Positions 31,159-40,300 of a stretch of DNA of 49,252 nt are shown one piece after another. Under the pieces are notes generated by a model, which saw only the letters and a list, made by a program, of their open reading frames with translations, did no database searches and was not told where the DNA came from. The stretch lies in contig MPNQ01000022.1 in assembly GCA_002239105.1 (NCBI GenBank), forward strand, positions 1 to 49,252, read 5' to 3'. This DNA is from a marine group bacterium Sva0996 bin134. GTDB taxonomy: Bacteria > Actinomycetota > Acidimicrobiia > Acidimicrobiales > Bin134. The translations under genes and the position numbers were made by a program. Position 1 is the stretch's first letter, and every line of letters begins with the position of its first letter.

Positions 31159-32538
31159 GTGAGCGATCCCTTCCAATACTCCGACGAAGGCGGCTACTCG
31201 TCACCGCCGGGCCGCCTGGGGCGGGTTCCGCCCCACGACCTGGATGCTGAGGAGGCGCTGCTCGGCGCGATGTTGTTGAGCCGCGACGCCATCGCCGATG
31301 CGGTGAATTTGATCCGTCCCGAGCACTTCTACCGGCCAGCCCATGCCCATGTGTACGAAGCGGTGTGCTCGCTGTACGCCAAGGGGGAGCCGGCCGACGC
31401 GGTCACGGTGGCCGCCGAGCTGAACCGGCTGGGCCTGTCCGAGAAGGTGGGGGGCAACGCCGCGCTGGTGAAGCTCCAAACCGGCACCCCGGCGTCGGCC
31501 AATGCGGCCAAGTACGCCAACATCGTCCACGAGGCGGCCACCCTGCGGAAGCTCATCGAGGTGGGCGGGGAGATCGCCGAGCTGGGCTACGACGGCGGCG
31601 ACGACGTGGTCAAAACGGTCGACTCGGCCGAGGCGATGGTGTACCGGCTGGCCGCCGATCGCATGGGCGACACCACAGCCCGCATCTCCGAGCTTTTGCC
31701 GGCCAACTTGGAGCGCATCGAGAAGCTCTACGACCAGGGCGAGATCGTCACCGGCACGGCCACCGGCTACAACGACCTCGACGAGATCACCAGCGGGCTG
31801 CAACCCAACACCCTGGTGGTGATCGGGGCCCGGCCGTCGGTGGGCAAAACCAGCTTCGCCCTGGGCATGGCGGCCCATGCGGCCATGCGCGACAACAAAC
31901 CGGTGCTCGTCTTCTCGCTGGAGATGAGCCAGCTCGAGATCAGCCAGCGGATCCTGTGCGCCGAGGCCCGGGTGGACGCCTCCCGGGTGCGCACCGGCAA
32001 GCTCACCGACCAAGACTGGGCCGACCTCTCAACCGCCATCGGCCGGCTGTCGGAGGCGCCCATCTGGGTGGACGACAACCCGGCGGTCACCATCATGGAG
32101 ATCAGGGGCAAGTCCCGCCGGCTGCGCAGCCAAACCGGCGAGCTGGGCATGGTGATCGTCGACTACCTCCAGCTCATGACCGGCCGCAACAACGCCGAGA
32201 ACCGCCAAGTGGAGGTGTCAGAGATCAGCCGGGGCCTCAAGATCCTGGCCCGGGAGCTGGAATGCCCGGTGGTGGCGCTATCGCAGCTCTCCCGCAACCT
32301 GGAACAGCGCCAAGACAAGCGGCCCATCCTCGCCGACCTGCGAGAGTCGGGCTCCATCGAACAAGACGCCGACATCGTGATGTTCTTGTATCGCGACGAG
32401 ATCTACAACCCCGACACCCAAGACGCCGGCACCGCCGAAGTGCTGGTGGCCAAGCACCGCACCGGCCCCACCGGCAAGACCCGCCTAGCCTTCATCAAAC
32501 ACCACACCCGCTTCGCCAACATGGCCCGCGGCGCCTGA
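31159..32538 (+). CDS. dnaB: Replicative DNA helicase DnaB
   Basis: About 459 residues. The N-terminal domain begins RVPPHDLDAEEALLGAMLLS; the RecA-like motor domain has Walker A GARPSVGKTS, FSLEMSQLEISQR, Walker B GMVIVDYLQLMTG, and the sensor VVALSQLSRNLEQR followed by DLRESGSIEQDADIVMFLYR. No intein. The start is uncertain: GTG 31159 gives MSDPFQYS and is preferred; GTG 31147 and TTG 31126 (with GGAGGGG upstream) are alternatives. It unwinds DNA at the replication fork. It converges with the minus-strand surface cluster. Confidence 0.95.
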   Translation: MSDPFQYSDEGGYSSPPGRLGRVPPHDLDAEEALLGAMLLSRDAIADAVNLIRPEHFYRPAHAHVYEAVCSLYAKGEPADAVTVAAELNRLGLSEKVGGNAALVKLQTGTPASANAAKYANIVHEAATLRKLIEVGGEIAELGYDGGDDVVKTVDSAEAMVYRLAADRMGDTTARISELLPANLERIEKLYDQGEIVTGTATGYNDLDEITSGLQPNTLVVIGARPSVGKTSFALGMAAHAAMRDNKPVLVFSLEMSQLEISQRILCAEARVDASRVRTGKLTDQDWADLSTAIGRLSEAPIWVDDNPAVTIMEIRGKSRRLRSQTGELGMVIVDYLQLMTGRNNAENRQVEVSEISRGLKILARELECPVVALSQLSRNLEQRQDKRPILADLRESGSIEQDADIVMFLYRDEIYNPDTQDAGTAEVLVAKHRTGPTGKTRLAFIKHHTRFANMARGA

Positions 32539-32553
32539 GCTAGCCGGTAGCAG

Positions 32554-32910
32554 CTAGGCGGCTTCGGCGGGGGGGTCGTTGTCGAGCTTGGCCTCGATGC
32601 GGGCCAGGCGCTCACCGTGTTCCCGCAGCACATGAAGAATGCCGTCGATTCTCTTGCCTTGAGCATCGAATCTGTTCTCCAAGCCGTCGAACCGGCCCTC
32701 CAAGCCGTCGAACCGGCCCTCCAAGCCGTCGAACCGGCCCTCCAAGCCGTCGAACCGGCCCTCTAGGTGGCTCACAGTGCCGGTCAGTATTGCAAGTTGG
32801 CTGTTGGTCTGCTTCTGGCCTTCAAAAACTCGATTGAAGAGCACGCTCAGCAGCGCAGCAATCAATACGGCTGAGCCGCCGATTACCGAACTCAAGATGG
32901 CAGTGTTCAT
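32554..32910 (-). CDS. Membrane-anchored coiled-coil protein with heptad repeats
   Basis: 118 residues: an N-terminal membrane helix (SVIGGSAVLIAALLSVLF), then a coiled coil containing four and a half copies of a 7-residue repeat DGLEGRF, then the tail VLREHGERLARIEAKLD and DPPAEAA. The tail is nearly identical to that of the protein at 36780-37178. GAGGGAGAACCGA before the ATG resembles the leader of that paralogue (GAGGGAGAATGAA). Placed just after the large secreted protein at 32976-35834. It could trimerise or tether the neighbouring surface protein, but this is inference. Confidence 0.8.
   Translation of the reverse strand: MNTAILSSVIGGSAVLIAALLSVLFNRVFEGQKQTNSQLAILTGTVSHLEGRFDGLEGRFDGLEGRFDGLEGRFDGLENRFDAQGKRIDGILHVLREHGERLARIEAKLDNDPPAEAA
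32677..32760. repeat. Four exact copies of a 21-base coding repeat
   Basis: Units at 32677-32697, 32698-32718, 32719-32739 and 32740-32760 are identical at the DNA level, including third codon positions. Each codes for one DGLEGRF heptad. Exact identity shows recent expansion. Confidence 0.9.
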
Positions 32911-32975
32911 TCGGTTCTCCCTCTACGAAGAGGAGTTCTGAGGGGGAAGTGAATAAGCCCACCATAGCAGCACGA

Positions 32976-35834
32976 CTAGTTGCTGCAACAAAAGATCTCA
33001 GACGCTGGGTGTGGGCAGGGGAGAGCCCAATTCGGGGGGGTCGGTTGGGGGGTGGCAGGCGTCGGTGGCGAGGGCGGCGGGGAGGTCGCCGAAGTCGAGG
33101 GTGCCCAGGGAGGTGCAGGCGGTGGCGAGGGCGGCGGGGGATTGGGGGGGGTTGGCGAAGGGGGGGTTGAGGGGGTTGGGGGGTGGTGGGGGAAGGGGGC
33201 TTGGAGGGCGTTGTGGCGGGCCACGGCCTCTCGGCGGGTGTAGGGCAGGGCGCATACATCAGCCACGGCGTCGCCGTCGTGATCGAACGGGTAGGTGGTG
33301 GGGCCGCCGAGGCTGTGGTTGGGGCAGAACGTCGGGCTGTCGATCACCCCGGAGTAGAACTTCCGGGCCGAGACGGCATCCACTGGACCGGGCACGGGCG
33401 ACACCGTGGGGCTCTCGTCGGGGTCGATGGCGTAACGGCCGCAAACGTCGTCGGCCAATTGCTCTTCGGTGTCGCCCAGATCGGCAGGGGCCGAGCTACA
33501 GGTGCCGGCGGTGGACTCGTCAACGTCTTCGGTGTCGGGATCGTCGGGGAGCCCGAATAGGAGGGCATCGTTGAACATGTCTTGGTTCAGATCGGCCAAC
33601 TGCTCCAAGGCGATCTGGCGGGCCACGGCCTCCCGACGGGTTCCCTGGAGCGCGCATACGTCGGCCACGCCGTCGCCGTCGCTGTCGAACGGGTAGGTGG
33701 TGGGGCCACCCAAACTGCGGTTGGTGCAGTAGTCGAGGCCGTCGATGGGCCCGGAGTAGTACTTTAGGCCCGAGTCCTTCAACACGGATATGGCCACTGT
33801 GGCGGCGTCTTCGTCGGCGCGGTAGCGAACGGTGAGATCGAAAATGAGCTTCACGCCGTTGAAATCGTCAAGCTCAGGGGCATCGAAGTAGGCGAATGGC
33901 GTGTCGGCCTGCTTCAAACGACCGCCGGCGGTGGGGTGGTAGGTGCCGTCGGTGTTGGGGAACCACTCGCCGGGCACAAACCCCTGGGCCTGTTCCCGAC
34001 TGGTGATCGAGGGGCGCAGCACAATCGGGGGGTCGGTCTCGATTCCCCTGTACACCCATTGGTGGGCGACATCGGCGTGGGCGTCGGCGCTGACCAGCCC
34101 GGAACGGAATCTGCCGGTGAGCTTCACAAGGGTGCCGGGCGGCACCCGCTGTTCGGGCTCGGGTATGGCCTTGAGGTCGTCGTTGCCGTCTCGAATGGTG
34201 ATCTGCACTACATCGGTCGCGGTCGCCCCCCACCGGTCGGCAACGGTGAACTGCACGTACACCGTTTCGCTGTTGCCCCTGGTCACCTCGGGCAGCTTGA
34301 ATGAGGCATTGAGGCTGGTGGATCCCACCAACAGCAGCTTCGATCCCCGGAAGGTCACCCTCAGGGGGTCGCCCGCGGCGTTGCGCACCTGCTCCCATTC
34401 GTAGGTCAACTCGTCGCCGTCAGGGTCGAAGGCAACTCCCCGCAATTCCACGATGCCGGTGGGGGGATCCGACACGGGAAAGCCGCCGTCGATGCCGTCG
34501 AACGTGTCGATATCTTCGGGGGCGACGGCGACCGGCGCGACGGTATCGGCCACCACCAGCTCGATGGAGGCCTTGGTTCGGAGGCCGTCGGGGTCGACCA
34601 CTTCGACGGCGACGGTGAACGACTCGCCCTCGGTCGTGCCGGCGGGCGCGGTGAACTCCGCCTCAGAGCGGCTTCCCGGCTCGTTGTCTTCGCTGGGCTC
34701 CACACCCTCCCCCGACCAAATGTGTCTAAGCGCGTTGGTGCGCGTCGTCCCGTCGGCCTCGCCCTCAGCGACCAGGGCCACCCCCTGCTCGGCGACCTCC
34801 GGCGAGATCACGTAGCGGTCCTCACCGGCCTCCAACACGCCCTCGTAGCGGTCGTCGGAGCTGGTTGCATCGGAATCGGCCTCAGGACGGAGGATCTCCA
34901 CCTCTGGGTGGTCGTGGAAGTCGTCGATCACGATCTTCACAGTTTCCCTGGTGATGGCGCCACCCTCGTCAGTGACCGTGAGACGGTAGTACACTTGGAA
35001 TGGTTCGGTCCCTACACCGCGCACGAACGGCAGTCGGGCCACCGTCTCTGAGCTGGTGGTGCCGGGAGTGTTGGGATCCTCATCGGTGCTCAGGAACTGT
35101 TGATGCTCTGTGTCGCCGGGAAGGGAATCGGCAACACTGGTCGCTCCTCTGGTGTGCAGGCGCTCCCAGCTGAAGCTCTGATCGGTAAGCTCGCCGTCGG
35201 GGTCGAAGCTGCCGGAGGCATCAATCACCAGCAAAGACGACGCTCTGATGTGCCACTCGTTTGGGGCGTTGCCCCGCTCACCGGGACGGCTGACCACGCC
35301 CTCGATGGTGTAGCGCTCCTCGTTCTCGTCCACCGCGCCGTTTCGATTATCGTCAATTCCCGGCTCGTCATCACGGTCGTACAAATTTGCCGTAATCTCG
35401 ATGTCCACCACCGGGGGCTGGTTTATGCGCAACTTCACCACGTCGCTGTCGGTGGCTGCGGGGCGTCCGCTGTCGGTGACCGTCAATCGAAACTCGATAG
35501 ACCAGCCGAACCGCTCGATGAGCTTTTGCACCGGGACCTCGAAGGTGGCAGTGGGCGACTGCGGGTTGGCCTGGTTGAGCTCGAGCCAGCTATAAGCCTC
35601 GGTGATCACTTCCCAGCGGTACCGCACGATGGTGCCGCCGACATCGGGATCGAAGCTGTCAGAGCCGTCCAGGGTGACCACCGCGGGGGTTGTGTCGGTA
35701 GCCGGTGTAGTGACTTCCAGAGAGGCGATGGCAATGGGGGGAAGGTGATTTTCGGCCTGAGCAAGGCCAGTGGATGAGAACACTGTCAATGAACCGACCA
35801 GAAGTCCTATCAAGACAATTGATATTTTCCGCAC
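32976..35834 (-). CDS. Secreted PKD/Ig-like protein with twin SLGGP units (C-terminus frameshifted)
   Basis: About 952 residues from GTG 35834 (MRKISIVLIGLLVGSLTVF, a signal peptide ending AQA). Then PKD/Ig-like beta-sandwiches (VVTLDGSDSFDPDVGGTIVR and several more), including a block shared with its paralogues: DDEPGIDDNRNGAVDENEER, then NEWHIRASSLLVIDASGSFDPDG. The C-terminal part holds two SLGGP units (NRSLGGPTTYPFDSDGDGVA and NHSLGGPTTYPFDHDGDAVA). After the second, the frame runs into a proline run to stop at 32976, while the expected end (ACTSLGTLDFGDLPAALATD, then DPPELGSPLP) is in another frame to 32998. A frameshift in the G/C homopolymers near 33130-33215 is therefore likely. Confidence 0.85.
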   Translation of the reverse strand: MRKISIVLIGLLVGSLTVFSSTGLAQAENHLPPIAIASLEVTTPATDTTPAVVTLDGSDSFDPDVGGTIVRYRWEVITEAYSWLELNQANPQSPTATFEVPVQKLIERFGWSIEFRLTVTDSGRPAATDSDVVKLRINQPPVVDIEITANLYDRDDEPGIDDNRNGAVDENEERYTIEGVVSRPGERGNAPNEWHIRASSLLVIDASGSFDPDGELTDQSFSWERLHTRGATSVADSLPGDTEHQQFLSTDEDPNTPGTTSSETVARLPFVRGVGTEPFQVYYRLTVTDEGGAITRETVKIVIDDFHDHPEVEILRPEADSDATSSDDRYEGVLEAGEDRYVISPEVAEQGVALVAEGEADGTTRTNALRHIWSGEGVEPSEDNEPGSRSEAEFTAPAGTTEGESFTVAVEVVDPDGLRTKASIELVVADTVAPVAVAPEDIDTFDGIDGGFPVSDPPTGIVELRGVAFDPDGDELTYEWEQVRNAAGDPLRVTFRGSKLLLVGSTSLNASFKLPEVTRGNSETVYVQFTVADRWGATATDVVQITIRDGNDDLKAIPEPEQRVPPGTLVKLTGRFRSGLVSADAHADVAHQWVYRGIETDPPIVLRPSITSREQAQGFVPGEWFPNTDGTYHPTAGGRLKQADTPFAYFDAPELDDFNGVKLIFDLTVRYRADEDAATVAISVLKDSGLKYYSGPIDGLDYCTNRSLGGPTTYPFDSDGDGVADVCALQGTRREAVARQIALEQLADLNQDMFNDALLFGLPDDPDTEDVDESTAGTCSSAPADLGDTEEQLADDVCGRYAIDPDESPTVSPVPGPVDAVSARKFYSGVIDSPTFCPNHSLGGPTTYPFDHDGDAVADVCALPYTRREAVARHNALQAPFPHHPPTPSTPPSPTPPNPPPPSPPPAPPWAPSTSATSPPPSPPTPATPQPTPPNWALPCPHPASEIFCCSN
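32998..33215 (-). other. True C-terminal codons of the secreted protein, in a shifted frame
   Basis: This frame reads AALATACTSLGTLDFGD, then LATDACHPPTDPPELGSPLP and a stop at 32998. It aligns with the end of the 245-residue paralogue (ALAFACSALGSLHFGDDEED, VDACNPPPDPSDFGEPLP). The two frames differ by one base, and the joining region contains G runs of 8, 7, 5 and 6. Either the assembly has a homopolymer error or the gene is really interrupted. Confidence 0.7.
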
Positions 35835-36023
35835 ACCTACCCCGATAGTGCATGTTCGGTTTGCTGGCCACACCGACGCTAACATGGGCAGCCAGGAGAA
35901 ATATGTTTCTTGTGCCGCAGTAGTTGACGTACTCCCTATAACTCATTCATTCAGCAGTTCGCCTATTCGGCAATTATGATCATATTGTGCCAAATGACGG
36001 GGAAATCTGAGTCACGACCCATG

Positions 36024-36761
36024 TTAGGGCAGGGGCTCGCCGAAGTCTGAGGGATCAGGCGGAGGGTTGCAGGCGTCAACCGCTAAGTCTTCTTCATCGT
36101 CGCCGAAGTGAAGAGAGCCGAGGGCCGAGCAGGCGAAAGCCAGGGCGTCTTTGAACTGGGGGTGCTCGGCAAAGGCGGCTTCGAGGGCTCTTTGGCGGGC
36201 GATGGCCTCCCGGCGGGTGTAGGGCAGCGAGCAGGTGTCGGCCACGCCGTCACGAGGCGGTTGGTCGAACGGGTAGGTGCGGGGGCCGCCCAGGCTTCGG
36301 TTTGTGCAGTAGTTGGGGCCGTCGATGACCCCGGAGAAGAACTCCTGGGCAATGGCAGGGTCGACAGGTGGTGGTGGCGGGCTCACCCGCTCGGTTTCGC
36401 AGACGTCGTTCGCCAAGTCGTCGGCCCTGTCGCCGTAGTCGGTTTCGAGGAACTCCTCGTCTTCGCACTCGGTGAGTACCGCGGCCCGGAACTCTTCGGG
36501 GTTGAGGCTTGCCAGCGTCTCCAAGGCGTTCTGGCGGGCCACGGTGGCCCGGCGGGTGTCACGGAGCGAACAGGTGTCGGCCACGCCGTCGCCGTTACTG
36601 TCGAACGGGTAGGTCTGAGGGCCGCCCAGGCTGCGGTTGGCGCAGAAGTCGGGGCCGGGAATGGGCCCCCGGGTTTGGACATGGTCGGCAGCGCCGGGCA
36701 CAGCCCACACCAATAGTCCGGCAATCAGCGCCGATAGTACGAAGATCCATGACTTGCCCAC
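36024..36761 (-). CDS. Small secreted protein made of two SLGGP units
   Basis: 245 residues: signal peptide (KSWIFVLSALIAGLLVWAVP), then two copies of the four-Cys unit and nothing else. Unit 1: FCANRSLGGPQTYPFDSNGD, GVADTCSLRDTRRATVARQN. Unit 2: YCTNRSLGGPRTYPFD, DGVADTCSLPYTRREAIARQ, with the end ACSALGSLHFGDDEEDLAVD and AC. This shows that the unit pair folds on its own. GTG 36761 is the start; TACAAT stands 9 bases upstream. It follows the coiled-coil gene by 18 bases. Intact version of the tail that is frameshifted in the 32976-35834 gene. Confidence 0.85.
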   Translation of the reverse strand: MGKSWIFVLSALIAGLLVWAVPGAADHVQTRGPIPGPDFCANRSLGGPQTYPFDSNGDGVADTCSLRDTRRATVARQNALETLASLNPEEFRAAVLTECEDEEFLETDYGDRADDLANDVCETERVSPPPPPVDPAIAQEFFSGVIDGPNYCTNRSLGGPRTYPFDQPPRDGVADTCSLPYTRREAIARQRALEAAFAEHPQFKDALAFACSALGSLHFGDDEEDLAVDACNPPPDPSDFGEPLP

Positions 36762-36779
36762 GGACTGTGAATTGTACCG

Positions 36780-37178
36780 CTAGGCCGCTTCGGCGGGGGG
36801 GTCGATGTCGAGTTTGAATTCGATGCGGGCCAGGCGTTCGCCGTGGCCCCGAAGCACATCGTGGATCCGGTCGATCCGCTCTCCCTGGGCCTTGAGCTCG
36901 CCGGTGAACTTGTCGGTCAGCCTGACCTCGAAATTCTTGAGCTCGCCGGTGGAATTGGTTTCCAAGGCCTTGAGCTCGCCGGTGAACTTGTCGGTGAATC
37001 TGATCTCAAGGTCTTTGATCCCGCCAGTGAACTTGGTCTCCAAGCCGTGTACCGCAGTGGTTAGGTGGTCGAGCTTGGAACCGGTGGACCGCATGATATG
37101 GAACAGCATGCCGTAGAGGCCTCCGAAGAGGCCTGCGCCCAAGACACTGATCAAGGTGGCAGTGATGGTGGTACTCAT
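36780..37178 (-). CDS. Membrane-anchored coiled-coil protein, paralogue
   Basis: 132 residues: N-terminal membrane helix (ATLISVLGAGLFGGLYGMLF), a coiled coil with imperfect repeats (FTGELKALE, FTDKFTGELK, FTGGIKDLE), then VLRGHGERLARIEFKLD and DPPAEAA, nearly the same as in 32554-32910. GAGGGAG stands before ATG 37178. About 100 bases of its 3' end (36779-36890) are closely similar to 32553-32660. It lies between the 1173-residue and 245-residue secreted proteins. Confidence 0.8.
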   Translation of the reverse strand: MSTTITATLISVLGAGLFGGLYGMLFHIMRSTGSKLDHLTTAVHGLETKFTGGIKDLEIRFTDKFTGELKALETNSTGELKNFEVRLTDKFTGELKAQGERIDRIHDVLRGHGERLARIEFKLDIDPPAEAA

Positions 37179-37284
37179 TTCATTCTCCCTCAAAGAGGGT
37201 TGAAGAGGGGGAACCTTGGTAACAGGCTATCTGGGCCGAGTCCCGGACCTCAACAGATTCGAGCTAGGTGGTCGCAGACGCGGG

Positions 37285-37316
37285 CCGGCCCGGCCCCCCT
37301 TGGGGAGCCGGGCCGG
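37285..37316 (-). terminator. Strong hairpin after the large secreted protein gene
   Basis: CCGGCCCGGC (37285-37294) and GCCGGGCCGG (37307-37316) are perfect 10-base arms, and the interior CCCCC/GGGG can extend the stem. It lies 37 bases past the stop at 37353. There is no U tract, so intrinsic termination is only probable. Confidence 0.5.
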
Positions 37317-37352
37317 TCCGAAGTTATCCAGATTGTGGGTCCAGATTTTGGG

Positions 37353-40300
37353 TTAGCTCAGAGGCGTCCCTGTGGGGCCGGACCTCGGAGCGCAGGCATC
37401 CCGGGCCAGGTCGCTGGCGTCATCGCCAAAGTCCTGGGTACCAAGTGCCCGACACGCTGCATCCACAGCGTTGGAGTAGCGGTTGGCACGAGACTGCACA
37501 TCCTCGAGACCCTCGATGCTGGTCTCTGCTGCCGCTTGTTCAGTAGCAGTAAGCGCAGTGGTGCGACCATCAACCTCGGAATCCACATGGGTGTTATAGA
37601 GGGTGCCGTATTCAGTCTCTTCGTCAGAGCCGGAGGCTACAGAACCATCGGTAATGCCATCGGAAAGCTCGACCAGCCGCTTGAGGCCAGCCAACTCATC
37701 GGCACCCGAGAAGCTCACGATGAAGCTGTTCAGGCCGTTCTGGCGGGCGATGGCCTCGCGCGTGGTGGTGGACAGTGAGCACACGTCGGCGACACCGTCG
37801 CTATCGTCTGGACTGTCATAAGCGTAGGTGCGGGCGCCGCCCAGGCTGCGGTTGGTGCAGTAGTCCGGACCGGTGATGGTGCCGGAGTAGAACACGCCGG
37901 CATCAGCAGGATCGACCTCTACCGGCGGCGGGGTCACCCGCTCGGTCTCGCACACATCGTCGTCGAGGTCTGCGGGATCGTCGCCGTAGTTCCGCTGCTT
38001 GAAGCCCGCCCCATCGCACACTGCCAGCACGGCGGTGCGGAACTCTGCCGGGTTCAGGTTGGCCAGGGTCTCCAGAGCGTTCTGGCGGGCCACCGTCGCC
38101 CGGCGGGTGGTGTTCAGCGAGCAGGTGTCGGCCACGCCGTCTTCATCGCTGTCGAACGGATAGGTCTGCGGGCCGCCCAAGCTCAAACCAGTGCAGTGGT
38201 CAGGCCCGGGAACGTTGCCCGAGAAGAACCGGTTGACAATCGTGATGGTCACGTCGTCGGAGTCGACCGCAGCGACATTCGCTTCGTCAGCAGCATCAGT
38301 GCTGAGGTCAACGGTGTCTTCGGCGTCACCATCGTTGTTCAGGTCCAAACCGAGGTCGGCTTCTTTGACAGTTTCGACAGCCGTGTCGGTCTTGTCGCCA
38401 TCACCATTCAAATCTCGGTCAAGGGTGACTTCGCTAAGGGAACTGACATCTGTGGTGGTGGTTGCGCCATCATCGTCTAGGTCCGTACCGGGCATGTCCT
38501 TCACATGCAGTCTGAAGGTCAGCTTGATGTCGTTGAACCCGGTGAGATCGGGAGCATCGAACCACGGATAAGTGCTGGTTGTGCTCTTGAGGTTTCCGCC
38601 AGCGTTCTGGGGAGTTCCCTCTTTTGTGGTGACACCGTCTATGAGGTTGCCTTTGGCGTTCACGATGTAGGTGAAGCCGCCAGGAGCGGTGGGGTCCTTC
38701 TCCAGGATCCAGCCGTTGAGCTCGTCGATCTCGTCGGCAGACAGCGGCGACCGGTCGTTCGGCAGCGGAACCATGGTCGCACCGGTGTACTCCCACTTGT
38801 AGGTGATCTTGTCGCCCACATCGGGATCGGAGCTGGCGGAGCCGTTCAGCCGCACGAAGGCTCCCGGCTCGACCTGGTCGTCGGCGCCGGCCTTGGCGTC
38901 AGGAGGATCATCATCAGCGCTGATGTAGATGTACACGAGCTGAACAGACGCAACGCCATTGGAGTCGATCACGCTGAAGAGCAAGATGGTGCCTGCGTCC
39001 TCCTCCAGATTCGGTACATCGAACGAAACGGTGTCGGTCAGAGCGCCATTCAGCTCGAGCAGCGGCTCATCGGGGGTCTGCATGTCTAGCAGCTGCGCAC
39101 CGATAACTCCGAGGGCTGCGCCATCTGCTGCTCCCTTGGCTGCAGCATCGCCCTTTGCCGCATCAAGCCAGGTTCCGATTGCCGTATTGAAGGCGTCATG
39201 CATCGGGCCTTCGCGCAGGGCCCAGGCGGTGATGATGGAGTCGCCGTCAGCATCGTTGCCCACGCCCCTCAGGGTTACGGTCGAGCCGTTCTTCTGGCTC
39301 TGGAAGCCGTCGGTGACGCTGTGGACCCAAATGACCGCATCGCCAAACGAATCAGAGGATGGATCCGGATTATTAATTGAACCCTGGTTGGCGTCAACCC
39401 CGCCAGCGGTCGGCGCCGTGTTCTCGCCGACCAGCAGCTGGAAGGTGGTGGTCACCGAAATCCTGGTGGCGTCGGTCACCGTGACCGAGCCGTCGATGGT
39501 ATCCCCATCATCAGCATCGGCGGGAACCCTGACCGTTGCCGTATTCGTGGCGGGAATCCCAGTAGCCCCGCTCCACCGGAAGTTATGGAGGGTTCCGGTT
39601 GGCTGATCGTCGTCGGTCACCATGGCGGTCAACAGCACGGTCGAGCCGGCATCAACGATGAACTGGTTGTCAACGCCGGTGAACTGGCTCACGGTGCTCT
39701 GCGGTGCGGCACTGCCTCGGGATTTGCTCGCGGTAGTCAAACCAGCACCAATGCTCACCTCGGGGGTGGCCGAAGTGTCATGGACCACGATCCGGATCAG
39801 CGTGGCGCCAGTCCGGCCGTTGGTGCAGTTCGCCGCGTCCGTAATATCTCCTGTTACCGCGGCCCCACCATCGGCCGCGCCGTCGCATACGGTCAGCTGG
39901 TAGAACACCGTTTGCGGCGCATCGGGCTCGACATCGGGCAGTTTGGCAACGGATATGGTCTCGGCAATTTGCGGTGGGCTGGCAGTGGTATCTGCTGCCT
40001 CATTCTCAGTGCCGTCACCGTCCAGATCGCCGAAATTGATGACCTCAACGTTGGAGTCAGCGCCAGTCTGCTCATTATCAACTGAGACAGTGAGACTCGG
40101 GTTGGCAGACGCAGCGGTCTGGCTAGGGGCATAGCCTACCAAAGCGGCTGTTGGCCGTACCCGGGTCCACTGATAGGCAGATGGCCGACCGGTTCTGGGG
40201 TTCTCATCGGTGCTGCCGGCGCCGCTCAGTTGGAGATAGGCCCCTTCCATGATGTCCCACTCGTTGTCGCGGTTGCCGTTCTCGCCCGGACCGTCAATCA

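Noticed and set aside
32677..32760. Short repeat array as a CRISPR
   Set aside because: Units abut without spacers and encode a heptad coiled coil.
32976..33130. Proline-rich C-terminal tail of the secreted protein as a genuine domain
   Set aside because: The other frame matches the family ending, so the tail is best seen as a product of frameshift.
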